In this document: positions 52,568 through 63,746 of the stretch, piece by piece | How positions within the stretch are numbered: the first letter of the stretch is position 1 | Layout: each line of letters begins with the position of its first letter | Notes under the pieces: generated by a model | Databases searched by the model: none | What the model saw: only the letters and a program-made list of their open reading frames with translations | Told to the model about the DNA's origin: nothing | Translations under genes and position numbers: made by a program | NCBI RefSeq assembly: GCF_950023065.1 | Contig: NC_088678.1 | Span: 40,600,580 to 40,664,579 of the forward strand | Length of the DNA: 64,000 nucleotides | DNA from: Planococcus citri | Lineage: Eukaryota > Arthropoda > Insecta > Hemiptera > Pseudococcidae | Reading direction: 5' to 3'

Positions 52568-53525
52568 CAAAATGGCCGGATGAGTTGAGTACGGCATTTT
52601 GTGAATGATGGAAAAAGGAGAAAATTTCCACTTACCAAGCACCTATGATTTGTGGAGACTTGGTCAGTGATATTCAAGAAATATCAAAATGGCCATATGA
52701 GTTGAGTACGGCATTTTTTGAATGAGTAAAAATTACCACTTACCAAGCACCTATGATTTGTGGAGACTTGGTCAGTGATTTTCAAGAAATATGAAAATGG
52801 CCGTATGAGTTGAGTATGGCTATTTGTGAATGATGGAAAAAGGTGAAAATTTCCACTTACCAAGCACCTATGATTTGTGGAGACTTGGTCAGTGATTTTC
52901 AAGAAATATGAAAATGGCCGTATGAGTTGAGTACAGCATTTTGTGAATGATGGAAAAAGTTGAAAATTTCCACTTACTAATATGAAAATGGCCGTATGAG
53001 TTGAGTACGGCATTTTGTGAATGATGGAAAAAGGTGAAAATTTCCACTTACCAAGCACTTATGATTTGTGGAGACTTGGTCAGTGATTTTCAAGAAATAC
53101 GAAAATGGCCGTATGAGTTGAGTACGGCATTTTGTGAATGATGGAAAAAGGTGAAAATTTCCACTTACCAAGCACCTATGATTTGTGGAGACTTGGTCAG
53201 TGATTTTCAAGAAATATGAAAATGGCCGTATGAGTTGAGTACGGCATTTTGTGAATGATGGAAAAAGTTGAAAATTTCCACTTACCAATATGAAAATGGC
53301 CATATGAGTTGAGTACGGCATTTTGTGAATGATGGAAAAAGGTGAAAATTTCCACTTACCAAGCACCTATGATTTGTGGAGACATGGTCAGTGATTTTCA
53401 AGAAATATCAAAATGGCCGTATGAGTTGAGTACGGCATTTTGTGAATGATGGAAAAAGGTGAAAATTTCCACTTACCAAGCACCTATGATTTGTGGAGAC
53501 TTGGTCAGTGATTTTCAAGAAATAT
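52568..53525 (+). repeat. 1192-bp HOR, partial third copy
   Basis: Matches 50175-51132 at offset 2393: AAAGGAGAAAA, GATATT dyad, CCAT S2 unit, 74-bp unit with ACTAATATG (52910-52983), ACTTATG/ATACG unit and the next 74-bp unit (53218). It contains the last 108-bp unit of the window, an S2 unit near 52685-52792. Private changes are CCGGATG near 52577 and GACATGG near 53382. Confidence 0.84.
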
Positions 53526-53993
53526 GAAAATGGCCGTATGAGTTGAGTACGGCATTTTGTGAATGATGGAAAAAGGTGAAAATTTCCACTTACCAAGCAC
53601 CTATGATTTGTGGAGACTTGGTCAGTGATTTTCAAGAAATATGAAAATGGCCGTATGAGTTGAGTACGGCATTTTGTGAATGATGGAAAAAGGTGAAAAT
53701 TTCCACTTCCCAAGCACCTATGATTTGTGGAGACTTGGTCAGTGATTTTCAAGAAATATCAAAATGGCCGTATGAGTTGAGTACGGCATTTTGTGAATGA
53801 TGGAAAAAGGTGAAAATTTCCACTTACCAAGCACTTATGATTTGTGGAGACTTGGTCAGTGATTTTCAAGAAATACGAAAATGGCCGTATGAGTTGAGTA
53901 CGGCATTTTGTGAATGATGGAAAAAGGTGAAAATTTCCACTTACCAAGCACCTATGATTTGTGGAGACTTGGTCAGTGATTTTCAAGAAATAT
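53218..53993 (+). repeat. 776-bp HOR block, copy 1 of 3
   Basis: One 74-bp unit followed by six 117-bp units in fixed order, including CTTCCC near 53706 and the ACTTATG unit near 53832. Repeated at 54696-55471 and 55897-56672. Confidence 0.84.
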
Positions 53994-54695
53994 CAAAATG
54001 GCCGTATGAGTTGAGTACGGCTATTTGTGAATGATGGAAAAAGGTGAAAATTTCCACTTACCAAGCACCTATGATTTGTGGAGACTTGGTCAGTGATTTT
54101 CAAGAAATATCAAAATGGCCGTATGAGTTGAGTACGGCATTTTGTGAATGATGGAAAAAGGTGAAAATTTCCACTTACCAAGCACTTATGATTTGTGGAG
54201 ACTTGGTCAGTGATTTTCAAGAAATACGAAAATGGCCGTATGAGTTGAGTACGGCATTTTGTGAATGATGGAAAAAGGTGAAAATTTCCACTTACCAAGC
54301 ACCTATGATTTGTGGAGACTTGGTCAGTGATTTTCAAGAAATATGAAAATGGCCGTATGAGTTGAGTACGGCATTTTGTGAATGATGGAAAAAGGTGAAA
54401 ATTTCCACTTACCAAGCACCTATGATTTGTGGAGACTTCGTCAGTGATTTTCAAGAAATATCAAAATGGCCGTATGAGATGAGTACGACATTTTGTGAAT
54501 GATGGAAAAAGGTGAAAATTTCCACTTACCAAGCACTTATGATTTGTGGAGACTTGGTCAGTGATTTTCAAGAAATACGAAAATGGCCGTATGAGTTGAG
54601 TACGGCATTTTGTGAATGATGGAAAAAGGTGAAAATTTCCACTTACCAAGCACCTATGATTTGTGGAGACTTGGTCAGTGATTTTCAAGAAATAT

Positions 54696-55471
54696 GAAAA
54701 TGGCCGTATGAGTTGAGTGCGGCATTTTGTGAATGATGGAAAAAGTTGAAAATTTCCACTTACCAATATGAAAATGGCCGTATGAGTTGAGTACGGCATT
54801 TTGTGAATGATGGAAAAAGGTGAAAATTTCCACTTACCAAGCACCTATGATTTGTGGAGACTTGGTCAGTGATTTTCAAGAATTATCAAAATGGCCGTAT
54901 GAGTTGAGTACGGCATTTTGTGAATGATGGAAAAAGGTGAAAATTTCCACTTACCAAGCACCTATGATTTGTGGAGACTTGGTCAGTGATTTTCAAGAAA
55001 TATGAAAATGGCCGTATGAGTTGAGTACGGCATTTTGTGAATGATGGAAAAAGGTGAAAATTTCCACTTACCAAGCACCTATGATTTGTGGAGACTTGGT
55101 CAGTGATTTTCAAGAAATATGAAAATGGCCGTATGAGTTGAGTACGGCATTTTGTGAATGATGGAAAAAGGTGAAAATTTTTACTTCCCAAGCACCTATG
55201 ATTTGTGGAGACTTGGTCAGTGATTTTCAAGAAATATCAAAATGGCCGTATGAGTTGAGTACGGCATTTTGTGAATGATGGAAAAAGGTGAAAATTTCCA
55301 CATACCAAGCACTTATGATTTGTGGAGACTTGGTCAGTGATTTTCAAGAAATACGAAAATGGCCGTATGAGTTGAGTACGGCATTTTGTGAATGATGGAA
55401 AAAGGTGAAAATTTCCACTTACCAAGCACCTATGATTTGTGGAGACTTGGTCAGTGATTTTCAAGAAATAT
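54696..55471 (+). repeat. 776-bp HOR block, copy 2 of 3
   Basis: Offset 1478 from copy 1. Private changes are GTGCGGC near 54718, GAATTATC near 54881 (shared with copy 3 near 56082), TTTTTACTTCCC near 55177 and CATACC near 55301. Confidence 0.83.
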
Positions 55472-55896
55472 CAAAATGGCCGTATGAGTTGAGTACGGCA
55501 TTTTGTGAATGATGGAAAAAGGTGAAAATTTCCACTTACCAATATGAAAATGGCCGTATGAGTTGAGTACGGCATTTTGTGAATGATGGAAAAAGGTGAA
55601 AATTTCCACTTACCAAGCACCTATGATTTGTGGAGACTTGGTCAGTGATTTTCAAGAAATATCAAAATGGCCGTATGAGTTGAGTATGGCATTTTGTGAA
55701 TGATGGAAAAAGGTGAAAATTTCCACTTACCAAGCACTTATGATTTGTGGAGACTTGGTCAGTGATTTTCAAGAAATATGAAAATGGCCGTATGAGTTGA
55801 GTACGGCATTTTGTGAATGATGGAAAAAGGTGAAAATTTCCACTTACCAAGCACCTATGATTTGTGGAGACTTGGTCAGTGATTTTCAAGAAATAT

Positions 55897-56672
55897 GAAA
55901 ATGGCCGTATGAGTTGAGTACGGCATTTTGTGAATGATGGAAAAAGTTGAAAATTTCCACTTACCAATATGAAAATGGCCGTATGAGTTGAGTACGGCAT
56001 TTTGTGAATGATGGAAAAAGGTGAAAATTTCCACTTACCAAGCACCTATGATTTGTGGAGACTTGGTCAGTGATTTTCAAGAATTATCAAAATGGCCGTA
56101 TGAGTTGAGTACGGCATTTTGTGAATGATGGAAAAAGGTGAAAATTTCCACTTACCAAGCACCTATGATTTGTGGAGACTTGGTCAGTGATTTTCAAGAA
56201 ATATGAAAATGGCCGTATGAGTTGAGTACGGCATTTTGTGAATGATGGAAAAAGGTGAAAATTTCCACTTACCAAGCACCTATGATTTGTGGAGACTTGG
56301 TCAGTGATTTTCAAGAAATATGAAAATGGCCGTATGAGTTGAGTACGGCATTTTGTGAATGATGGAAAAAGGTGAAAATTTCCACTTCCCAAGCACCTAT
56401 GATTTGTGGAGACTTGGTCAGTGATTTTCAAGAAATATCAAAATGGCCGTATGAGTTGAGTACGGCATTTTGTGAATGATGGAAAAAGGTGAAAATTTCC
56501 ACTTACCAAGCACCTATGATTTGTGGAGACTTGGTCAGTGATTTTCAAGAAATACGAAAATGGCCGTATGAGTTGAGTACGGCATTTTGTGAATGATGGA
56601 AAAAGGTGAAAATTCCCTTTTACCAAGCACCTATGATTTGTGGAGACTTGGTCAGTGATTTTCAAGAAATAT
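55897..56672 (+). repeat. 776-bp HOR block, copy 3 of 3
   Basis: Offset 1201 from copy 2, sharing GAATTATC with it, so copies 2 and 3 are the closer pair. It has CACCTATG where the others have ACTTATG (56512) and a private AATTCCCTTTTACC near 56612. Confidence 0.83.
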
Positions 56673-57023
56673 CAAAATGGCCGTATGAGTTGAGTACGGC
56701 TATTTGTGAATGATGGAAAAAGGTGAAAATTTCCACTTACCAAGCACCTATGATTTGTGGAGACTTGGTCAGTGATTTTCAAGAAATATCAAAATGGCCG
56801 TATGAGTTGAGTACGGCATTTTGTGAATGATGGAAAAAGGTGAAAATTTCCACTTACCAAGCACTTATGATTTGTGGAGACTTGGTCAGTGATTTTCAAG
56901 AAATACGAAAATGGCCGTATGAGTTGAGTACGGCATTTTGTGAATGATGGAAAAAGGTGAAAATTTCCACTTACCAAGCACCTATGATTTGTGGAGACTT
57001 GGTCAGTGATTTTCAAGAAATAT

Positions 57024-57990
57024 GAAAATGGCCGTATGAGTTGAGTACGGCATTTTGTGAATGATGGAAAAAGTTGAAAATTTCCACTTACCAATATGAA
57101 AATGGCCGTATGAGTTGAGTACGGCATTTTGTGAATGATGGAAAAAGGTGAAAATTTCCACTTACCAAGCACCTATGATTTGTGGAGACTTGGTCAGTGA
57201 TTTTCAAGAAATATGAAAATGGCCGTATGAGTTGAGTACGGCTATTTGTGAATGATGGAAAAAGGTGAAAATTTCCACTTACCAAGCACTTATGATTTGT
57301 GGAGACTTGGTCAGTGATTTTCAAGAAATACGAAAATGGCCGTATGAGTTGAGTACGGCATTTTGTGAATGATGGAAAAAGGTGAAAATTTCCACTTACC
57401 AAGCACCTATGATTTGTGGAGACTTGGTCAGTGATTTTCAAGAAATATGAAAATGGCCGTATGAGTTGAGTACGGCATTTTGTGAATGATGGAAAAAGTT
57501 GAAAATTTCCACTTACCAATATGAAAATGGCCGTATGAGTTGAGTACGGCATTTTGTGAATGATGGAAAAAGGTGAAAATTTCCACTTACCAAGCACCTA
57601 TGATTTGTGGAGACTTGGTCAGTGATTTTCAAGAAATATCAAAATGGCCGTATGAGTTGAGTACGGCTATTTGTGAATGATGGAAAAAAGTGAAAATTTC
57701 CACTTACCAAGCACCTATGATTTGTGGAGACTTGGTCAGTGATTTTCAAGAAATATGAAAATGGCCGTATGAGTTGAGTATGGCATTTTGTGAATGATGG
57801 AAAAAGGTGAAAATTTCCACTTCCCAAGCACCTATGATTTGTGGAGACTTGGTCAGTGATTTTCAAGAAATATCAAAATGGCCGTATGAGTTGAGTACGG
57901 CATTTTGTGAATGATGGAAAAAGGTGAAAATTTCCACTTACCAAGCACCTATGATTTGTGGAGACTTGGTCAGTGATTTTCAAGAAATAT
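57024..57990 (+). repeat. 967-bp HOR block, copy 1 of 3
   Basis: Two 74-bp units (57024, 57449) with seven 117-bp units. Diagnostic changes are AAAAAAGTG near 57683, TATGGC near 57780 and CTTCCC near 57821. Copies lie at 59309-60275 (offset 2285) and 60467-61433 (offset a further 1158). Confidence 0.86.
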
Positions 57991-59308
57991 CAAAATGGCC
58001 GTATGAGTTGAGTACGGCATTTTGTGAATGATGGAAAAAGGTGAAAATTTCCACTTACCAATATGAAAATGGCTGTATGAGTTGAGTACGGCATTTCGTG
58101 AATGATGGAAAAAGGTGAAAATTTCCACTTACCAAGCACTTATGATTTGTGGAGACTTGGTCAGTGATTTTCAAGAAATATGAAAATGGCCGTATGAGTT
58201 GAGTACGGCATTTTGTGAATGATGGAAAAAGGTGAAAATTTCCACTTCCCAAGCACCTATGATTTGTGGAGACTTGGTCAGTGATTTTCAAGAAATATCA
58301 AAATGGCCGTATGAGTTGAGTACGGCATTTTGTGAATGATGGAAAAAGGTGAAAATTTCCACTTACCAAGCACTTATGATTTGTGGAGACTTGGTCAGTG
58401 ATTTTCAAGAAATACGAAAATGGCCGTATGAGTTGAGTACGGCATTTTGTGAATGATGGAAAAAGGTGAAAATTTCCACTTACCAAGCACCTATGATTTG
58501 TGGAGACTTGGTCAGTGATTTTCAAGAAATATCAAAATGGCCGTATGAGTTGAGTACGGCATTTTGTGAATGATGGAAAAAGGTGAAAATTTCCACTTAC
58601 CAATATGAAAATGGCCGTATGAGTTGAGTACGGCATTTTGTGAATGATGGAAAAAGGTGAAAATTTCCACTTACCAAGCACCTATGATTTGTGGAGATTT
58701 GGTCAGTGATTTTCAAGAAATATCAAAATGGCCGTATGAGTTGAGTACGGCATTTTGTGAATGATGGAAAAAGGTGAAAATTTCCACTTACCAAGCACTT
58801 ATGATTTGTGGAGACTTGGTCAGTGATTTTCAAGAAATACGAAAATGGCCGTATGAGTTGAGTACGGCATTTTGTGAATGATGGAAAAAGGTGAAAATTT
58901 CCACTTACCAAGCACCTATGATTTGTGGAGACTTGGTCAGTGATTTTCAAGAAATATCAAAATGGCCGTATGAGTTGAGTACGGCTATTTGTGAATGATG
59001 GAAAAAGGTGAAAATTTCCACTTACCAAGCACCTATGATTTGTGGAGACTTGGTCAGTGATTTTCAAGAAATATGAAAATGGCCGTATGAGTTGAGTACG
59101 GCATTTTGTGAATGATGGAAAAAGGTGAAAATTTCCACTTACCAAGCACTTATGATTTGTGGAGACTTGGTCAGTGATTTTCAAGAAATACGAAAATGGC
59201 CGTATGAGTTGAGTACGGCATTTTGTGAATGATGGAAGAAGGTGAAAATTTCCACTTACCAAGCACCTATGATTTGTGGAGACTTGCTCAGTGATTTTCA
59301 AGAAACAT

Positions 59309-60275
59309 GAAAATGGCCGTATGAGTTGAGTACGGCATTTTGTGAATGATGGAAAAAGTTGAAAATTTCCACTTACCAATATGAAAATGGCAGTATGAGT
59401 TGAGTACGGCATTTTGTGAATGATGGAAAAAGGTGAAAATTTCCACTTACCAAGCACCTATGATTTGTGGAGACTTGGTCAGTGATTTTCAAGAAATATG
59501 AAAATGGCCGTATGAGTTGAGTACGGCTATTTGTGAATGATGGAAAAAGGTGAAAATTTCCACTTACCAAGCACTTATGATTTGTGGAGACTTGGTCAGT
59601 GATTTTCAAGAAATACGAAAATGGCCGTATGAGTTGAGTACGGCATTTTGTGAATGATGGAAAAAGGTGAAAATTTCCACTTACCAAGCACCTATGATTT
59701 GTGGAGACTTGGTCAGTGATTTTCAAGAAATATGAAAATGGCCGTATGAGTTGAGTACGGCATTTTGTGAATGATGGAAAAAGTTGAAAATTTCCACTTA
59801 CCAATATGAAAATGGCCGTATGAGTTGAGTACGGCATTTTGTGAATGATGGAAAAAGGTGAAAATTTCCACTTACCAAGCACCTATGATTTGTGGAGACT
59901 TGGTCAGTGATTTTCAAGAAATATCAAAATGGCCGTATGAGTTGAGTACGGCTATTTGTGAATGATGGAAAAAAGTGAAAATTTCCACTTACCAAGCACC
60001 TATGATTTGTGGAGACTTGGTCAGTGATTTTCAAGAAATATGAAAATGGCCGTATGAGTTGAGTATGGCATTTTGTGAATGATGGAAAAAGGTGAAAATT
60101 TCCACTTCCCAAGCACCTATGATTTGTGGAGACTTGGTCAGTGATTTTCAAGAAATATCAAAATGGCCGTATGAGTTGAGTACGGCATTTTGTGAATGAT
60201 GGAAAAAGGTGAAAATTTCCACTTACCAAGCACCTATGATTTGTGGAGACTTGGTCAGTGATTTTCAAGAAATAT
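59309..60275 (+). repeat. 967-bp HOR block, copy 2 of 3
   Basis: 74-bp units at 59309 and 59734, with AAAAAAGTG, TATGGC and CTTCCC at matching positions. It shares CAGT near 59391 with copy 3 (60549) but not with copy 1, so copies 2 and 3 are the younger pair. Two further monomers join it to the 74-bp tandem at 60393. Confidence 0.86.
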
Positions 60276-60392
60276 CAAAATGGCCGTATGAGTTGAGTAC
60301 GGCATTTTGTGAATGATGGAAAAAGGTGAAAATTTCCACTTACCAAGCACCTATGATTTGTGGAGACTTGGTCAGTGATTTTCAAGAAATAT

Positions 60393-60540
60393 CAAAATGG
60401 CCGTATGAGTTGAGTACGGCATTTTGTGAATGATGGAAAAAGGTGAAAATTTCCACTTACCAATATGAAAATGGCCGTATGAGTTGAGTACGGCATTTTG
60501 TGAATGATGGAAAAAGTTGAAAATTTCCACTTACCAATAT
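60393..60540 (+). repeat. Two 74-bp units in direct tandem
   Basis: The only place where two 74-bp units touch: 60393-60466 (C-start, GGTG) followed by 60467-60540 (G-start, GTTG). It lies at the junction between the block at 59309-60275 and its copy at 60467-61433, which suggests the crossover that made the copy fell in or beside a 74-bp unit. Confidence 0.9.
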
Positions 60541-61433
60541 GAAAATGGCAGTATGAGTTGAGTACGGCATTTTGTGAATGATGGAAAAAGGTGAAAATTT
60601 CCACTTACCAAGCACCTATGATTTGTGGAGACTTGGTCAGTGATTTTCAAGAAATATGAAAATGGCCGTATGAGTTGAGTACGGCTATTTGTGAATGATG
60701 GAAAAAGGTGAAAATTTCCACTTACCAAGCACTTATGATTGGTGGAGACTTGGTCAGTGATTTTCAAGAAATACGAAAATGGCCGTATGAGTTGAGTACG
60801 GCATTTTGTGAATGATGGAAAAAGGTGAAAATTTCCACTTACCAAGCACCTATGATTTGTGGAGACTTGGTCAGTGATTTTCAAGAAATATGAAAATGGC
60901 CGTATGAGTTGAGTACGGCATTTTGTGAATGATGGAAAAAGTTGAAAATTTCCACTTACCAATATGAAAATGGCCGTATGAGTTGAGTACGGCATTTTGT
61001 GAATGATGGAAAAAGGTGAAAATTTCCACTTACCAAGCACCTATGATTTGTGGAGACTTGGTCAGTGATTTTCAAGAAATATCAAAATGGCCGTATGAGT
61101 TGAGTACGGCTATTTGTGAATGATGGAAAAAAGTGAAAATTTCCACTTACCAAGCACCTATGATTTGTGGAGACTTGGTCAGTGATTTTCAAGAAATATG
61201 AAAATGGCCGTATGAGTTGAGTATGGCATTTTGTGAATGATGGAAAAAGGTGAAAATTTCCACTTCCCAAGCACCTATGATTTGTGGAGACTTGGTCAGT
61301 GATTTTCAAGAAATATCAAGATGGCCGTATGAGTTGAGTACGGCATTTTGTGAATGATGGAAAAAGGTGAAAATTTCCACTTACCAAGCACTTATGATTT
61401 GTGGAGACTTGGTCAGTGATTTTCAAGAAATAC
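60467..61433 (+). repeat. 967-bp HOR block, copy 3 of 3
   Basis: 74-bp units at 60467 and 60892, and the same diagnostic changes. Private changes are GATTGGTGG near 60740 and CAAGATGG at 61317. Confidence 0.85.
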
Positions 61434-61858
61434 GAAAATGGCCGTATGAGTTGAGTACGGCATTTTGTGAATGATGGAAAAAGGTGAAAATTTCCACTTA
61501 CCAAGCACCTATGATTTGTGGAGACTTGGTCAGTGATTTTCAAGAAATATCAAAATGGCCGTATGAGTTGAGTACGGCTATTTGTGAATGATGGAAAAAG
61601 GTGAAAATTTCCACTTACCAAGCACCTATGATTTGTGGAGACTTGGTCAGTGATTTTCAAGAAATATCAAAATGGCCATATGAGTTGAGTACGGCATTTT
61701 GTGAATGATGGAAAAAGGTGAAAATTTCCACTTACCAAGCACCTATGATTTGTGGAGACTTGGTCAGTGATTTTCAAGAAATATCAAAATGGCCGTATGA
61801 GTTGAGTACGGCATTTTGTGAATGATGGAAAAAGGTGAAAATTTCCACTTACCAATAT

Positions 61859-62560
61859 GAAAATGGCCGTATGAGTTGAGTACGGCATTTCGTGAATGAT
61901 GGAAAAAGGTGAAAATTTCCACTTACCAAGCACTTATGATTTGTGGAGACTTGGTCAGTGATTTTCAAGAAATACGAAAATGGCCGTATGAGTTGAGTAC
62001 GGCATTTTGTGAATGATGGAAAAAGGTGAAAATTTCCACTTACCAAGCACCTATGATTTGTGGAGACTTGGTCAGTGATTTTCAAGAAATATGAAAATGG
62101 CCGTATGAGTTGAGTACGGCATTTTGTGAATGATGGAAAAAGGTGAAAATTTCCACTTCCCAAGCACCTATGATTTGTGGAGACTTGGTCAGTGATTTTC
62201 AAGAAATATCAAAATGGCCGTATGAGTTGAGTACGGCATTTTGTGAATGATGGAAAAAGGTGAAAATTTCCACTTACCAAGCACTTATGATTTGTGGAGA
62301 CTTGGTCAGTGATTTTCAAGAAATACGAAAATGGCCGTATGAGTTGAGTACGGCATTTTGTGAATGATGGAAAAAGGTGAAAATTTCCACTTACCAAGCA
62401 CCTATGATTTGTGGAGACTTGGTCAGTGATTTTCAAGAAATATGAAAATGGCCGTATGAGTTGAGTACGGCATTTTGTGAATGATGGAAAAAGGTGAAAA
62501 TTTCCACTTCCCAAGCACCTATGATTTGTGGAGACTTGGTCAGTGATTTTCAAGAAATAT
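61859..62560 (+). repeat. 351-bp trimer HOR, two tandem copies
   Basis: Two adjacent trimers, 61859-62209 and 62210-62560. Each consists of an ACTTATG unit, a unit beginning after ATAC (GAAAATGG), and a G-start unit ending with CTTCCC. A third copy begins at 62561 but its third unit is replaced by a C-start CTATTTG monomer. The first unit of copy 1 has the TTTCGTG change near 61888. Confidence 0.85.
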
Positions 62561-63725
62561 CAAAATGGCCGTATGAGTTGAGTACGGCATTTTGTGAATG
62601 ATGGAAAAAGGTGAAAATTTCCACTTACCAAGCACTTATGATTTGTGGAGACTTGGTCAGTGATTTTCAAGAAATACGAAAATGGCCGTATGAGTTGAGT
62701 ACGGCATTTTGTGAATGATGGAAAAAGGTGAAAATTTCCACTTACCAAGCACCTATGATTTGTGGAGACTTGGTCAGTGATTTTCAAGAAATATCAAAAT
62801 GGCCGTATGAGTTGAGTACGGCTATTTGTGAATGATGGAAAAAGGTGAAAATTTCCACTTACCAAGCACCTATGATTTGTGGAGACTTGGTCAGTGATTT
62901 TCAAGAAATATCAAAATGGCCATATGAGTTGAGTACGGCATTTTGTGAATGATGGAAAAAGGTGAAAATTTCCACTTACCAAGCACCTATGATTTGTGGA
63001 GACTTGGTCAGTGGTTTTCAAGAAATATCAAAATGGCCGTATGAGTTGAGTACGGCATTTTGTGAATGATGGAAAAAGGTGAAAATTTCCACTTACCAAT
63101 ATGAAAATGGCTGTATGAGTTGAGTACGGCATTTCGTGAATGATGGAAAAAGGTGAAAATTTCCACTTACCAAGCACTTATGATTTGTGGAGACTTGGTC
63201 AGTGATTTTCAAGAAATACGAAAATGGCCGTATGAGTTGAGTACGGCATTTTGTGAATGATGGAAAAAGGTGAAAATTTCCACTTACCAAGCACCTATGA
63301 TTTGTGGAGACTTGGTCAGTGATTTTCAAGAAATATGAAAATGGCCGTATGAGTTGAGTACGGCATTTTGTGAATGATGGAAAAAGTTGAAAATTTCCAC
63401 TTACCAATATGAAAATGGCCGTATGAGTTGAGTACGGCATTTTGTGAATGATGGAAAAAGGTGAAAATTTCCACTTACCAAGCACCTATGATTTGTGGAG
63501 ACTTGGTCAGTGATTTTCAAGAAATATCAAAATGGCCGTATGAGTTGAGTACGGCATTTTGTGAATGATGGAAAAAGGTGAAAATTTCCACTTACCAAGC
63601 ACCTATGATTTGTGGAGACTTGGTCAGTGATTTTCAAGAAATATCAAAATGGCCGTATGAGTTGAGTACGGCATTTTGTGAATGATGGAAAAAGTTGAAA
63701 ATTTCCACTTACCAATATGAAAATG

Positions 63726-63746
63726 GCCGTATGAGTTGAGTACGGC
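63726..63746. other. Representative monomer dyad GCCGTA-N9-TACGGC
   Basis: A 6-bp inverted repeat with a 9-nt spacer at unit positions 8-13 and 23-28; this is one example of hundreds. It contains both CpG dinucleotides of the consensus monomer, one per arm. CCCT, CCAT, CAGT, CTGT, TATGGC, TACAGC, TACGCC and TAAGGC variants each break one pair. A cruciform or a dimeric protein site is possible but unproven. Confidence 0.85.

Larger units (their letters stand above)
43181..63718 (+). repeat. Family of 27 74-bp deletion monomers
   Basis: These units lack positions 72-114, so CCACTTACCAA runs straight into TATGAAAATGG; an AA is shared at the junction. Starts are 43181, 45649, 48441, 49325, 49633, 50517, 50825, 51952, 52260, 52910, 53218, 54696, 55472, 55897, 57024, 57449, 57991, 58533, 59309, 59734, 60393, 60467, 60892, 61785, 63029, 63337 and 63645. 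The junction is the same in all; 49325, 50517 and 52910 have CTAATATG. G-start copies carry AAAGTTG (G51 to T); C-start copies carry AAAGGTG, except 63645, which is C-start with GTTG. None occurs left of 43 kb. Each shifts the reading frame. Confidence 0.93.

Noticed and set aside
36..63485. More than a hundred further minus-strand frames of 70-219 codons
   Set aside because: All are the same monomer read in frame, opening at TTG or GTG and closing at TGA. The 74-bp units break the frame in the right third without any sign of counter-selection. They are shadows of the repeat.
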